From the NCBI GenBank assembly GCA_030549205.1, contig JAUKTV010000020.1, positions 310,001 to 374,000 of the forward strand: a stretch of DNA of 64,000 nucleotides, given 5' to 3'. The notes under the pieces were generated by a model. It saw nothing but the letters and a program-made list of their open reading frames with translations. It did no database searches and was not told where the DNA came from. The position numbers and the translations under genes are program-made. The DNA is from Apiosordaria backusii (taxonomy: Eukaryota; Ascomycota; Sordariomycetes; Sordariales; Lasiosphaeriaceae). Below, piece after piece: positions 42,376 to 53,329 of the stretch (positions are counted from its first letter, which is position 1; each line of letters opens with the position of its first letter).

Positions 42376-45102
42376 TTAAAAGATTTCCACCATGTACTTG
42401 GTTCCATCAAATATGAATGCGTCTGGATGCTTTGACAGTTGCTTATAGGAGTGGATGCTCCGGAACCTCGACCATCCCATGGGGCCTGCTCGATTACCAC
42501 CATGCTCCGGCATGTTGAACTCAGTCCAAGTCCGATGAGGACCCCAGGGCAATCGACCTCGAAGGATATCCACCTTCAATAAAGTCGCCCTAAGATGCTT
42601 TAGGAATGCCTCCTTATTGGCCTGCAGATGCATGACCACTGTGCTCCTTAAACCTTCGGTGTCTGACAGACTGACAGTTTCCGGTGTCCGTTTCACCGCC
42701 TCCAACACTTCCTGCCACGTCCTGGGGCCCGGCCCGTCACGACGCAAAGACCTTGGGCTTTCAACAAGGTTCACATGCCATTGCCACCCCAAATGGCCCC
42801 AGTCTTCGATGGTTTCTTCTACAGACCTTGTATTCAACCCCCAGAACAACATTGCTTTATTTGAGGGAAGTGAGGTCAACCTAATCTCGACATGTGCATG
42901 ACCGGTGAAACGGCAGGGTACTATCTTTGGCTTGAACTCCGACATACAATTGGCGTAAAAGATCCAGAGATCCTCGTCGGTACCCATTTCAAAGAGCAGC
43001 ATTTTGGCGAAATAAATATAACGTACCGCACGCTCGGCTTGCCTCTGACTATGAAACACCGCAAACATTCGACCCAGCATCTTGAGGTCTGTGTCCACAA
43101 CACTGGCAATGTCGTTTCGTTGAAAAGGCTTCAACAGTTCCTCTCCCAACCTAGTTTGTAGTTGATGGAAAAGAATTTCCCTGACTGAACGGTCTTGCAT
43201 CGTGAGAATGCTGAGCTCGTGGCAAAAAGCTACCAGCTTAAACGCCCCAGGTTTGGGGGTCTCGCGGAGGATGAGGAAAAATGGGTCAGCATCGTGGTTT
43301 TCCACCCCAAACATGTGGTCTTTCCCTGGCTCGGCAACCACTTCAAGATTTGACACCTGGTTCGTGGTGAACAGAATATGGCCGTCGTCCAACTGACCTG
43401 TCGTTTGTCGATTAAAGTCGCCCCCGGACAAGCTGTAACAGGTCATGGAGTTCTGCCGGTTTATACTAACGAGCCTTGGTCGCATGTTGATTTGAAATAG
43501 ATGAGTAAGTTCCACCATTATCGCACCATTCCTTCTGGCGGAGACTGGTTTCACCTCGTTGTTGCCAGCATTATCACGCTTCCATTTCCTGATGCTGTGA
43601 AGTCGAACCTGTCGAACGTTGTCGATATCAGTCCGCCATAATCCTTCCACGCAATCCAGGTCGACCAAATCAAAACTGTTGAAAAACAAAGGTAGGGTAG
43701 GCGGTCCGATGTTTTGACGAGGCTTTTTGTTGAACTGCCGGAAAAACGATTCACAACATTCGTTCCTCCACTCGGCATTGTTATAAGAAGGCTCGAAATC
43801 GGCGATGATCGCTGCATTTGGCTCTTCTCCAGAGAACATGGGAATTATTTTCCAAGGCGGTACCCAGGAAGGGTACTCGGACCAATGTCCAATTCCTGCT
43901 GCACCCCAAAACACGCGCAAGTCTCTGTGCTTAACCAAACAATGGGTGAATACGCCCATCATGACGTGCTGAGCCGACAGTGAATAATCTAGACTGATCT
44001 TCTGATCTTCTTGATCGCCGTCCAGCGCCAAAAGGCCGAACACGCGATCTCTGGGATCGGAGCATTGGCAGCTTGCTGTAGATATCAGGAGGTCCAGCAA
44101 GCCACTTTTGTGCGGGTCTGCCTTGACATGGCGCCTCGCGGCATGCTGAAGCCACGGGGCAGAAGTCCTGCTCCAATCCCAACTGCGGTCGAGCCGCTGA
44201 ATTCTGTCTCCTGTTCGCTCATCAATGTGATAGTCGGTGATGCCAACCCTCATCACAGCGCTCCGAGAAAGCATCAACTCCTGTACCACCCATAGCCGAC
44301 TGAAGTACTTGCGTTTCAAAAGGTCGAGTAACGTGATCTGCTCGTACGCTTGCAGCTCGTGGAGACCCCGTCGCTTTTGGCATAGCATTTGAGGGCCTAG
44401 GGGCTGAGTGACATCCGGCCCCAAGTAGACGACGACCTGGACGGCAGCTTCGTATAGGCGGAGCATCTTCGTAACCTGCTGCTCTCGCTCTTTCATATTG
44501 GCTTGGTCGATACACATTGCGTCTACCCAAAGTACCCTGTCACCACGCCTGAACCTCAAAGTTTGCAGCATTGACCAGCAGTTACGCGTCTGAAACGTCA
44601 CATCCCAATAGGGGCCGACAAAAATCGGCTTACATAGAGTACTGTCTTCGTCTTCCCCGCCCCAGGTATAAGAAGTTGCTTCATAGTTGGGATATTCGTC
44701 ATCCTTGTATATCTCGATATCGAGGTGGACAGGCGCGTTGTGATCGTGGGTTGGTGGGAGTCGTAGAAGACGAAACTCGTCGACTTGCAGGGGCCGTTTG
44801 TAAATGACAGAGGGTGTAAAGGCACCGTGGTCTTGTGCTGCGCTTTTGAAATCTTCGGAACATTGCTCGCTTGACTTTTCTCTGCAACTTCCGAGATACG
44901 CTACCGTGGGAGGCCATGTCAAAAACACCTGGTCCAGCGCCTCATCAGGTGGTAAGGGTGGCAATGGGCTAAACCCCGCAATGGCAGCAGACAGTTGAGT
45001 CAGATCAGGGACTGTGTCACATGCTCGGCAGTGCGGGATGTCGGCGTCTAAAACAACGTGCACATCAGGCACCGTACATGAAGTCTTGTGCCAACGTGAC
45101 AT
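42376..45102 (-). CDS. HET-domain protein, intact, 908 aa
   Basis: Single-exon heterokaryon-incompatibility protein. The HET domain (PF06985) is complete: EATSYTWGGEDED at ~141-153, VLWVDAMCIDQANMKEREQQV at ~188-208, the coiled AAVQVVVYLGPD, and LWVVQELMLSRS, then DPRDRVFGLLALDGD. HET proteins trigger growth arrest or cell death on non-self recognition; the TIR-like fold of the domain is known in a few members. The ~500 C-terminal residues have no recognised domain. N-terminal ~100 residues contain a CxxC (HCRACD), possibly a small metal-binding motif. It is the third allorecognition-type gene in the window and, unlike the HET pseudogene 5 kb away, is undisrupted. Confidence 0.92.
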   Translation of the reverse strand: MSRWHKTSCTVPDVHVVLDADIPHCRACDTVPDLTQLSAAIAGFSPLPPLPPDEALDQVFLTWPPTVAYLGSCREKSSEQCSEDFKSAAQDHGAFTPSVIYKRPLQVDEFRLLRLPPTHDHNAPVHLDIEIYKDDEYPNYEATSYTWGGEDEDSTLCKPIFVGPYWDVTFQTRNCWSMLQTLRFRRGDRVLWVDAMCIDQANMKEREQQVTKMLRLYEAAVQVVVYLGPDVTQPLGPQMLCQKRRGLHELQAYEQITLLDLLKRKYFSRLWVVQELMLSRSAVMRVGITDYHIDERTGDRIQRLDRSWDWSRTSAPWLQHAARRHVKADPHKSGLLDLLISTASCQCSDPRDRVFGLLALDGDQEDQKISLDYSLSAQHVMMGVFTHCLVKHRDLRVFWGAAGIGHWSEYPSWVPPWKIIPMFSGEEPNAAIIADFEPSYNNAEWRNECCESFFRQFNKKPRQNIGPPTLPLFFNSFDLVDLDCVEGLWRTDIDNVRQVRLHSIRKWKRDNAGNNEVKPVSARRNGAIMVELTHLFQINMRPRLVSINRQNSMTCYSLSGGDFNRQTTGQLDDGHILFTTNQVSNLEVVAEPGKDHMFGVENHDADPFFLILRETPKPGAFKLVAFCHELSILTMQDRSVREILFHQLQTRLGEELLKPFQRNDIASVVDTDLKMLGRMFAVFHSQRQAERAVRYIYFAKMLLFEMGTDEDLWIFYANCMSEFKPKIVPCRFTGHAHVEIRLTSLPSNKAMLFWGLNTRSVEETIEDWGHLGWQWHVNLVESPRSLRRDGPGPRTWQEVLEAVKRTPETVSLSDTEGLRSTVVMHLQANKEAFLKHLRATLLKVDILRGRLPWGPHRTWTEFNMPEHGGNRAGPMGWSRFRSIHSYKQLSKHPDAFIFDGTKYMVEIF

Positions 45103-45277
45103 GTTTGAGGGCTCTGAACAGTGTTTGCAACAACTATGTAGTCAGGCTTTGGAATAGAAAAGAAGGGCGATGCAAAAATGCGGGGAAGAGCAATGCACGT
45201 TGTGGCACATGTGGTATCTATTTTCAGCTACAGTAACGAGATATCTGATAGACCAATAAGGTACACTAGCGACATTA

Positions 45278-46276
45278 TCACTCCAACATCGCCTTCAGAA
45301 CATCAGCAGGCTTCCTCGTCGGTGCTGCAAGATCCAATACTGCTTTGCTTGTGGTAGAAGTCGAACATTTCCCAGCCCACGCAGTTTCTTGGCCATGCTT
45401 GATGGACAGCATGAGGCTCTTGGTTTCCTGACTGTCAGAAAACATGTCATCAATGCTTGATGTATCCTTGTAGCTAACACTCTCCACTCGGCTACCGATA
45501 TGTTGCTCCACTAATTCCACAATCTCTTTTCCCGTGATGTCCTCGGGGCCATTCAACACATACTTGGCGTTGTTATGGGGGGTGACATCCTCTTGCAACA
45601 AGAGATGTGCAGCAAAAACACCAATATCATAAGGGTCGATAATGCCGACAGGGGCATCTTCCGATGCCACTAACCGGAGAGTCTGCTTTTCTCCAGTCCT
45701 GCGATATTCCTTGATGAACTCAGCGGCCGTAGCCAGCCAGTAGGCGGAAAAGCTGTTTGGTTGAAGGGAAGTCCATAGCAGCGGTTTGAACTCTGGTGTG
45801 GTGAGCAATGCCTCGACCGCCCAGTGATTGCGCGGATAGTAGGCCTCGCAGTCTGGCCTAACATTTGCGGCTGTCGTCGAGATGCGGACAACGTACTGGA
45901 CGCCTGCTTTGAGAGCCGCGAGATGAAATTTTGATTCTTCGGCAAATTGATTTGGCTGGATGTGGGGTGCGATGAAGGCTCTCACGATTTCATGCTCACG
46001 TAGCCAGTCAGCGTCGACGTCAACCCAGTTCTTCTCGAGGACTTGAACATTGGGAAGTGTAGCGAAATGTTTTGCAACCGGGCTGTTCGAGGATCGTGTG
46101 AGGGCGATGATTTGGTGCGTTGATGACTTTGACAATGTCTCGACAACACTTTGGCCAGTGTTGCCAGTTGCACCAACAACCAAGATGGTAGGTGCCATGA
46201 CAGGAACTTGAGGTTTTGGTCTAGGAAAAGGTGACTTTGACGTATCAAGGTTAAGGTGAAGGTATTCAGCGTCCAT
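45278..46276 (-). CDS. NmrA-like NAD(P)-binding protein
   Basis: Atypical SDR/NmrA-like protein (PF05368) of about 332 aa, or 306 aa if it starts at the second ATG (46198). The Rossmann motif is VVGATGNTGQSVVETL near the second Met, followed by ALTRSS for NADP phosphate recognition. Further family pieces are FIAPHIQPNQFAEES, AGVQYVVRISTTAANVRPD, SLQPNSFSAYW and IGVFAAHLLLQED. NmrA itself is a redox sensor of nitrogen regulation; relatives include quinone reductases and epimerase-like enzymes. No intron. Which Met starts translation is unclear: the upstream 26 residues are polar and not part of the family. Confidence 0.88.
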   Translation of the reverse strand: MDAEYLHLNLDTSKSPFPRPKPQVPVMAPTILVVGATGNTGQSVVETLSKSSTHQIIALTRSSNSPVAKHFATLPNVQVLEKNWVDVDADWLREHEIVRAFIAPHIQPNQFAEESKFHLAALKAGVQYVVRISTTAANVRPDCEAYYPRNHWAVEALLTTPEFKPLLWTSLQPNSFSAYWLATAAEFIKEYRRTGEKQTLRLVASEDAPVGIIDPYDIGVFAAHLLLQEDVTPHNNAKYVLNGPEDITGKEIVELVEQHIGSRVESVSYKDTSSIDDMFSDSQETKSLMLSIKHGQETAWAGKCSTSTTSKAVLDLAAPTRKPADVLKAMLE

Positions 46277-48400
46277 TATAATCGAACGTCACAACAGTTT
46301 CAGTTTGTCAGCAATGTGACGTACTCGAAGCCAGTGCTGTGGAGCCGCAAACTCCGCGGCGAACACGGCTTTACTTTCGGCATTAGATGACAAAGCGATC
46401 ATTTAGAAAGCCGATTGCCATTATCGATAGCAACATTTATTTACTCAGGCGATTTTCTGGGGGACTGACATAGATTTAGCTTTTTGATGATAGTAGAATA
46501 GATAATGTAGGGCAGAAGTAGCTATATCCTATAAGGTTTTAGAAATAACTATATTGCCATCCGTTTATAATAGTAAGGGAGGAGGATAGGAAAAGTAAGA
46601 GGCGGGCGGATTACTTTTAAGAGGCAGAACCGGTAGAGAGCATTCTTATAAAATATTCGGATGTATTTTTATTTTATTAAGTTGTAATGAATCTTCGAGG
46701 TCGGCTGAGGAACGATAAGGTTGCGATGCCTAGAGGTCTCAGACGCGCTGGCAAAAAAGAAGTTAAAGAAGAAGAAGATAATGAGAAATTATCTACGAAG
46801 AAGACTATTGAGAAAATAGTCAGGCCATCCCAAACTCCTCAGTATATTTTGGATTATCCTTAAACTACTGGAAAAACGTGCCAGAGGCTGTGCCCTTGTG
46901 ACCCAGGGTTAAGCAAGGCTCGACAGTGGGCTGTAAGTATGTCTTGGTCTGCCTGCGTGTGGAAGTTGGTATTAGTAGGTAATCTGAGCTTTTCATAGTC
47001 CCAGTGAATATACCTCGGTGGGCATATTCCTCGAGATCATCAACCAGACTTCTGGACTTCCCGTAGAAGGTGACTAAGGTAAAATGGCAAGCGTTAGCGT
47101 CTCTGTTACTCTGTTGGTGAATGCCCTACCCACCAAACAGTCACTTCGAGTGGCCTTCCACTGCGTTGGGATCTGAATTGGCGCAGTCTCGAGAGCCCTT
47201 AAGATTCGTGGACCGTCATCGGCATTGGTTTCGATGATTCCCAGGATCCACCAGCCTGGGGGAATCTGGGAGCTTGGCCTTCCCCAAGAATCCGCGGGAA
47301 TTTGCACTGGCATCTTGGAAGTGAGGTGGTGCGGTGGTTAAACGAGGTGGTCGAAGTATTATCAAAGTCTGGTGCCAACCTGGGGCACGTCGCACATGAC
47401 TGGGAGGCTTCAAGTTCGCGTGGTTAGGCGACATCGAGACCACAGGTCCGGGGGCGGGCACTCTAGGATTGCAAACGGCGTCAGTGGCATGATGCGGCAG
47501 ACAGAGAAGACGAGACGAAATCGGGATTCGCGTGCGTGACCCCCAACTTACCTAAGGTACCCACTGGTCATCACAGTTTTCAGATCAAAAGGTTGAGAAG
47601 ACAACCTGGGACTTAAGATTCCCAGTCTAACTACCTAGGCCTTCACAGCCTTTTGACCAGATTTGGCCTCGAAATAAGGTAGGGTGGATTTGTCTCTTTG
47701 GCGGGCCATCGCCCTCATGATGACTTGGTACCTTCGGTATCAAGATGCTCACTTCGACCTGGCCGCAATGTAGGTACCCATCCACCACATCCACCACATC
47801 CACCACATCCACCACATCTTCCAAGGGAAGTCCGACCGCATTCGAATCACCACGGTGCCATTTCTCTGCTTCTGAGCTACAGGTCGGCAAGCCCAGTGCA
47901 GTCGAGTGTCCACAGTGGCTAAGATCGTCAAGATGCGAGGCCTCAGTCCATTCCCCGGGTGTGGTTGTTGAACTTAACAGCGACCAAACCCCCACAGCCA
48001 AGCCTCTTGACAAAGTCACATCGGCGGCCTGGATTAAGCATTGAAGTGGTTAGCCGCCTACGTGTCAAGGTGGGCACGACAGAGAGAGCTTCAATGTTAA
48101 ATTGAGGCTACCGTCGTAGAAGTTAACAGCTACGAGGACTAAAAGATAGAATTGTTAGCACGCTTGACCGCTATTTTTAACCAGAGAACTGCCATCAAAT
48201 TCAAAACTTATAGTGTGTTGGCACGAAGATGCCTTGGCTTCTGTCGGGATGACATGAAGAGAACGACGAGGATGAGCAGACGACGACTTGTGGGCGTAAA
48301 ACATTGAGTTGAATATAGGGCGCTTACGAAGTATTTCTAATTTCCATACTTAATGGCGTTATCAGCCTATGGCAGGGGGATTTGATAGATATGTTGCGTC
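46277..48400. other. Gene-poor, partly decayed DNA
   Basis: From about 46400 the base composition drops and purine tracts appear. One short ATG frame at 46726-46863 (45 codons, Lys/Glu-rich: KKEVKEEEDNEKLS) could be a relic but has no homology I recognise. Elsewhere the open frames look random. Probable graveyard of old sequence at the edge of the repeat compartment. Confidence 0.35.
47781..47817. repeat. Short 9-bp tandem repeat (TCCACCACA)
   Basis: Four head-to-tail copies of TCCACCACA, perfect or nearly so. A small minisatellite in non-coding DNA. Confidence 0.85.
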
Positions 48401-48419
48401 AGGTTTTACCAAATACATA

Positions 48420-49480
48420 CGCCAAGGTCGATAAAAAAGAATCTTCAAGGTACGCAAGATGGTTTACTTTACCCATAAGCATTCGCATAGGCTTTTCTCT
48501 GCGGGGAAGGAGGGTATGATCTTTCAAAGAATTATTAGCAAGAAGGCTTAGAACCTGGAAGCTTCAAAGTTTGATCGAGGAATTCAAAAGCCCCATGATT
48601 TATCTACATGTGAATTTAGAACGAAGGCTCGGCATAAAGATCCAGGGGGTTACCTTTTGCATAGTATGTCACTTAATAAGCTCTTTAAAACATGCAGGAC
48701 CTTCCATATATGCGTAACTTATTGCCTAGCCAAAGGCCCGATTTGTAAAGAATATCCTCTCTGAAGTTACCTTACCGAAACGTCGAAGAGGCAACTCCAG
48801 CGAATATCTATTCCATCATTCCAAAAGGACAATCGAAATGCTTCTAAGAATCCTTAAGTGGGTGGAGGGGATAAAAAGGTGTAATCAGTAGTAGTAATTC
48901 TCTAGATTATTACTAAACAGCCCATAAGAAACTCGAAAGCTGTGACTTTATCGACGATATAAGGAGATAGCATAGGAAAGGCTGTCTCCAAATTAAGGTC
49001 ATATGAAAGTGAGCTATTAAAGGAACCGTGTCACCTTCTACTTACGTTCTTCATGATAGGTACCTATCGTTAGAGACTGAATTTATAAACAGACTGGAAG
49101 GCTGTAAACATTCCACGTTATTTGAAGATGATTTATGGTGCCATCCTTTGGCTTAAAAGCCTTCTGAAGTGCTTCATTAGAAAAGCCGGTACTTAGGGAC
49201 TTAGGGTTATAGTCGATCTTTCCATCAGGGAAGTTACTTCTTTGAGGTATCTTCGAAAAACATACTTTCTTCTATTAGAACCTTGATGAAGTCGCGTTTC
49301 TGGACGCCATTGGTTAGCTTAGAAGCCCAAAAGACCTATGAAGCCCTATAAATAACTTCATTAGCTCTCTCTAGCTAAAGTAGTGAAATAAGCTGTTATA
49401 TAGCATTTGTTCTTTTTTCCTAGGTACAAGGTTTTAGGGAGACTTTTTGGGCCAAAAGATTGCAGCCTTAGATTTCTAAG
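48420..49480 (-). pseudogene. Decayed coding sequence of unknown family
   Basis: On the minus strand, protein-like segments are interrupted by stops and frame changes. From high to low coordinates I can read KLTNGVQKRDFIKVLIEESM, STGFSNEALQKAFKPKDG then INHLQITWNVYS, YDLNLETAFPMLSPYIVDK then TAFEFLMG, EAFRLSFWNDGIDIRWSCLF, and AISYAYMEGPACFKELIK. The alternation of structured and hydrophobic residues is protein-like and not random. I cannot assign the family. It may be a decayed host gene or an old mobile element. Confidence 0.4.
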
Positions 49481-49553
49481 TTGAGCAATAGACTAGAACA
49501 ATAGTGAGCGTTACCCTTCCACTGTTAGAACTAAGATAGTCGCCTCGGAAAGG

Positions 49554-51365
49554 CTACACCAAAGTCCCTGCTGAGCCCTTACCCCTGTTCCCTAGTTTGA
49601 ATGATCTTCGCTCTGAGGACTGTGAAGGTAAGGAACGAGAGGGTATCCTAAACTTCAGCCTTCTTAGAGAAAGCCAGGGAACAAGCCGGCTGTGGAGACC
49701 TCTTTTCCACGACCAATATCTACTCCCCGAAGGCTCCAAAAAAACATACTGTGGCCCAACTTCCACTCGATTCCTCGCTCTCATATTGCTTTGGACTTCG
49801 AAGTAGAGCTTCCACCATGCACCTGTAAGCAATAACAGCCCGCCCCCAATGGCCAAGAAAATGTAGAAGTAGCCTGAAAATACTGGCGGGTTAGCTGGGT
49901 TATTCGAGGAATTTGCTTCCAGGTCCCCCATGCCCTTGGTTGGAACAGAGTTCCACCGCCAATCTTTCCAGTCGTTCTCGAACTTGAACACAGGCATTGC
50001 CAGGATTGTCTGTTTTGCTTACTGGTTAGTGATAGGTTCAGTATGTCTTGATTGTCGATGTCGTGAAGATGGCATACCGCTACAGATGTGAACGGCAGAT
50101 AAATTGCCGCAATAACTGCAAGTATGGTGTTCAGCTTTGTCCGTCGGCAAGCTTCCTTCTTGTCAAGCATGTCGAAACCTGTTTGAAACTGTGCGCAAAC
50201 TCTGTGTCAGCCGTGCATACTTCTTCCGGGCAAAAGCTATGCCAAGTGACCTAGGTAAGCAAATGGCAGAGGTACGCTTACCGATTCAATGGCAATAGAA
50301 AGATCCGAAGCAATTCTTCGACAGGCAGCTATCATCATATCATACTGCAGCCCGATCTCCCTGATTCTGTTGATGCACTGCGCAGTCCTCAAAGCCACAG
50401 CCTGATTAGATCCTTCGCTTCTCCCGGCGGCGCTCGTTCCTCCATCTTGTTCTGGGGCCAGAAACTTAAGAGAGTCCATGAGCTGAATCTCCGCCTTTTC
50501 TGTTACAGCTTTCATACATCTCATATCCTCATCCAGCTTCACTGCATCTGAAAGATGCCTCCTTGCGGTACGAACAAAGTTCCAGTTGAGTAGGTCTGTT
50601 GTTCTGTTTTGCAGATTCAGAGGGTCCAACTGGATTTCGAAAGCTGAAGCTTGGTCAAGAAGCGTTTGGAGCGTACTTTCAAGTCGTTCTTGCTGGAGCT
50701 CAATAAATATCTGGACTATCCGGAATGGGTGAGAAAATTGTTCTGTTGAGCCTTCAAGGGTATTCTGGATGAACTCCATTTGTGACGTGGAAAGGCCGAA
50801 GATGACAGCTGTCGAGTGTTTCGTTTTGGCGAAATACGTAGACGTTACTGCAAAGCTTTGGCGATATTCCGCCGGGTCTCGAGATGGCAGCACGGCAGTG
50901 AACATCTGACAAATGTCCCCTCCTGTGGTCGTGCCAAGTGAAAGTGAAAAGCTGGTCCTGGGGACCAGGGCGCGAAAATTATCCAGCATATCGCGCGGGA
51001 AATGCAAGTCCAACGCCTCCGTGAAGTTTCTCCAATGTGTCTCTGCTACTGGAATATGGCACAGCATGTTTCTCAGGCCAGTACTCTTGTCTCGCAAAGA
51101 GTAGTCAATCCATGGTTTGATACTTGGTAAAAGTCTGGCTCAGAAGCTGTGGCGTCAGAATGGTTTCACTTGACGGCGTAGGGACATGGCAGCTCATACA
51201 GCACAATAGTCGCAGACCTGGATGTATGAACCTGAGAATTCTCAGTATGGCACCCTTGGTTCATTGCTATCTGTTTACAATAGCACTGTCAGTCCGTGCT
51301 GTTTATAGAAAGTGTGATACAAACCATACACTCACTTACCTTGAGCCATTCTTCCCAATCTTCAT
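49554..51365 (-). CDS. CorA-like membrane protein, two C-terminal helices
   Basis: Probable member of the fungal CorA-like (Mg2+ transporter-type) family. Exons on the minus strand: 51365-51340, 51134-50282, 50188-50078 and 50009-49554, about 481 aa. The last two junctions are secure (GTAAGC/CACAG and GTATGC/AACAG, phase 0); the first exon is the weakest part of the model and its intron is long (205 nt). The soluble part is helical. The membrane part has the pattern KLNTILAVIAAIYLPFTSVATILAMPVFKF, corresponding to CorA TM1 with the loop after it, and GYFYIFLAIGGGLLLLTGAWWKLYF as TM2. The canonical GMN motif between the helices is absent (MPVFKF instead), as in many fungal homologues, so metal transport is uncertain. 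Confidence 0.65.
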
Positions 51366-52366
51366 TCGAACACAATTGAGAAGCCTTTATACCTTGATCG
51401 CTAACTGTCAGTCCGAGTGGATATGTCAGTGTAAAGTTGAGGCTTCGATGACGATGAGAGGGAGAGGGAGGGCTTGTGATAGGAGGATCAAAGTATATCC
51501 ATCCTCCTTTATCGCCAACTCGAGAATGATGTATATTTGTCGTTTCCATTGGTATATCTGCTTTGCAAACAATAGGCATCAACAAGATCGGAAGTCCGAC
51601 CTGAGCGATCCTTTTAGCGAGGACTGGGTTTGTAAATAAGGCGGTTGATAGGTACAGTGCCACCGGGATTGTTACTCACCTGGTTGGTGCACTCGGGACC
51701 GAGAGCATCTGCAACTGAGCGTTTTCTCACTTCACTGACCAAAGAAACTTGCCTTCGGGTAACACGACGCGAAAGGAACAGAGCACAATTCACTGAAAGC
51801 AAGACTCGGAGAGTTTCACTAGGTTTCACCCTCAAACTACTACATGTCACAGAACTCAACGGTTTGAACAGAACCTCACAGCTATGTTTGTCTTTGGCAA
51901 AGCTCATGGACAGCGTATCGATTTCCAAAAGGGAATTGGTCGAGAATATGAAATGGGCCAATTACTCCGAAAAAAGCTTTTAAAGCAAGCTAGGTAAGTA
52001 CCAATCACTTGAGCAATCTTCCCCTTACGACATTACAGCCTACCTTTTTCCTTCATGTAGTATAGTCGACTTTCATCGACGATTTCACAACATGAATACA
52101 ATGGGTGGTGTGACGGTCCCCTCAAAAACTACTTTGGCCTTGTACCACCAGGCTCAGGTGACGTGTCCTGTTGATGTTAGTCGTTTTGTTGCAAGCATGT
52201 GCCTACAAAACACCGTAGCAGCGTAAAATAGGAGCACGACACACTGATGCGTTCTCCAGAATGGTTAAGGGTATAAGATTATCACATTTTTACGTCTAAG
52301 ATGCCGCCTTCAAGTTTCTTCAAAGCATAGAACGATCAACAACTGTCTACCCATAAGGCTCTTGAA
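51366..52366. other. Intergenic region, possible upstream coding pieces
   Basis: About 1 kb. On the minus strand, short protein-like pieces occur (for example from an ATG at 51907, MSFAKDKHSCEVLF) with a good donor near 51677, but no consistent splice path joins them to the CorA-like gene. Left unassigned. Confidence 0.35.
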
Positions 52367-53017
52367 ATGGAGGCTGCCGGCAAGCCGCAGCACGAGCTTT
52401 ACATACCACGATCAAATCTCGACTTCATTCGCCTCGAACACCAACTGAATGATGCCTGCGGGCCAGAAAATTACGAAGTCAAGGTGCTCTCCACGGGTAG
52501 ACTGGTGGTTAGGTCCAAGAGGCAATTCACTGAAGCACGTAATATTCCTGTTCTTATCTTGCTTATCTAGGTGACTGGAAGAGTAAAGGCTAACAACAGC
52601 GCATCCATTGTGCTTTCACAGAAAGATTTACGTGACTTGTTAGAACAGAATACACGACCTGACGACTTCGAGGGCTTAGATGATTCATCCGATTCGCACC
52701 TAGGATATTCTTCGGTCAGGTCTGGGACGGCCTGTGAGGATGTTCAGAACGATGGAAGCTCGTCTAAAGTGTGCAGTGAGGAGGTCGAAGCCGGAAGTGA
52801 GGGCTCGATGCAAGTTGGCCATACACAACATACTGTTACAAACCAATCATTTCTGCCTTCATCCGCCAGCGGTTGGTCGCAATTGAGAAGGAGACATCTT
52901 TCTATTAACCCCACGACGTCGGTAAGAGAGCAGAAGCCTGTGATTACTCTATTTGGGAAAGAAACTAGCAACGATCCACGCGACTGGAACTTGAAAGGGA
53001 CGAAGAGACCTAAATAG
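52367..53017 (+). CDS. Small hypothetical gene, structure unclear
   Basis: Two open frames follow each other: MEAAGKPQHELYIPRSNLD from 52367 (67 codons) and, after a stop at 52568-52570, a 148-codon frame ending at 53017 with a Ser/Glu-rich centre and an end reading VITLFGKETSNDPRDWNLKG. An intron joining them is plausible but no donor/acceptor pair gives a clean phase. One option is GTCCAAG...AACAG, removing 52514 to about 52602, but the removed part looks coding. It may be a real gene, a truncated one, or two unrelated relics. It is the last coding-like sequence before the A+T-rich block. Confidence 0.4.
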
Positions 53018-53161
53018 GACAGCCTGCAACATGTTTACCTTGCCTTTGTCACCAAAGTTGTTGATGTACCTGCAGTAGCATAATTTCCAAGCATTTGAAG
53101 ATGGGTCGCCGTCTGCGTCACGCGGCAGGGCATCTACCTTAGCGGAAGTGCATGGTCTTCT

Positions 53162-53200
53162 GCAAGCCTTGCAGCCCGATTTTTAAGCTGCAAGGCTTGC
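53162..53200. repeat. Perfect 13-bp inverted repeat at the edge of the repeat block
   Basis: GCAAGCCTTGCAG at 53162-53174 and its exact reverse complement CTGCAAGGCTTGC at 53188-53200, spaced by 13 bases (CCCGATTTTTAAG). The arms are themselves partly palindromic, so several hairpins are possible. It lies where ordinary sequence gives way to repeat-like DNA. Confidence 0.85.
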
Positions 53201-53226
53201 TCTGTTTTTAGGCCTTTAATAGATTG

Positions 53227-53310
53227 TAAGCCTTATAGGAAGCGAAAACTTACAAACTTACAGACTTATAAGCCTTATAGAGAGTGAAAACTTATAAACT
53301 TACAGACTTA
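53227..53310. repeat. 42-bp direct tandem duplication
   Basis: Two copies start with TAAGCCTTATAG at 53227 and 53269. They differ at four positions, including two C-to-T changes (GCG to GTG, TAC to TAT). That is the pattern RIP leaves between duplicates. Confidence 0.8.
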
Positions 53311-53329
53311 TAGCCAAGGTCTGGCCTTA

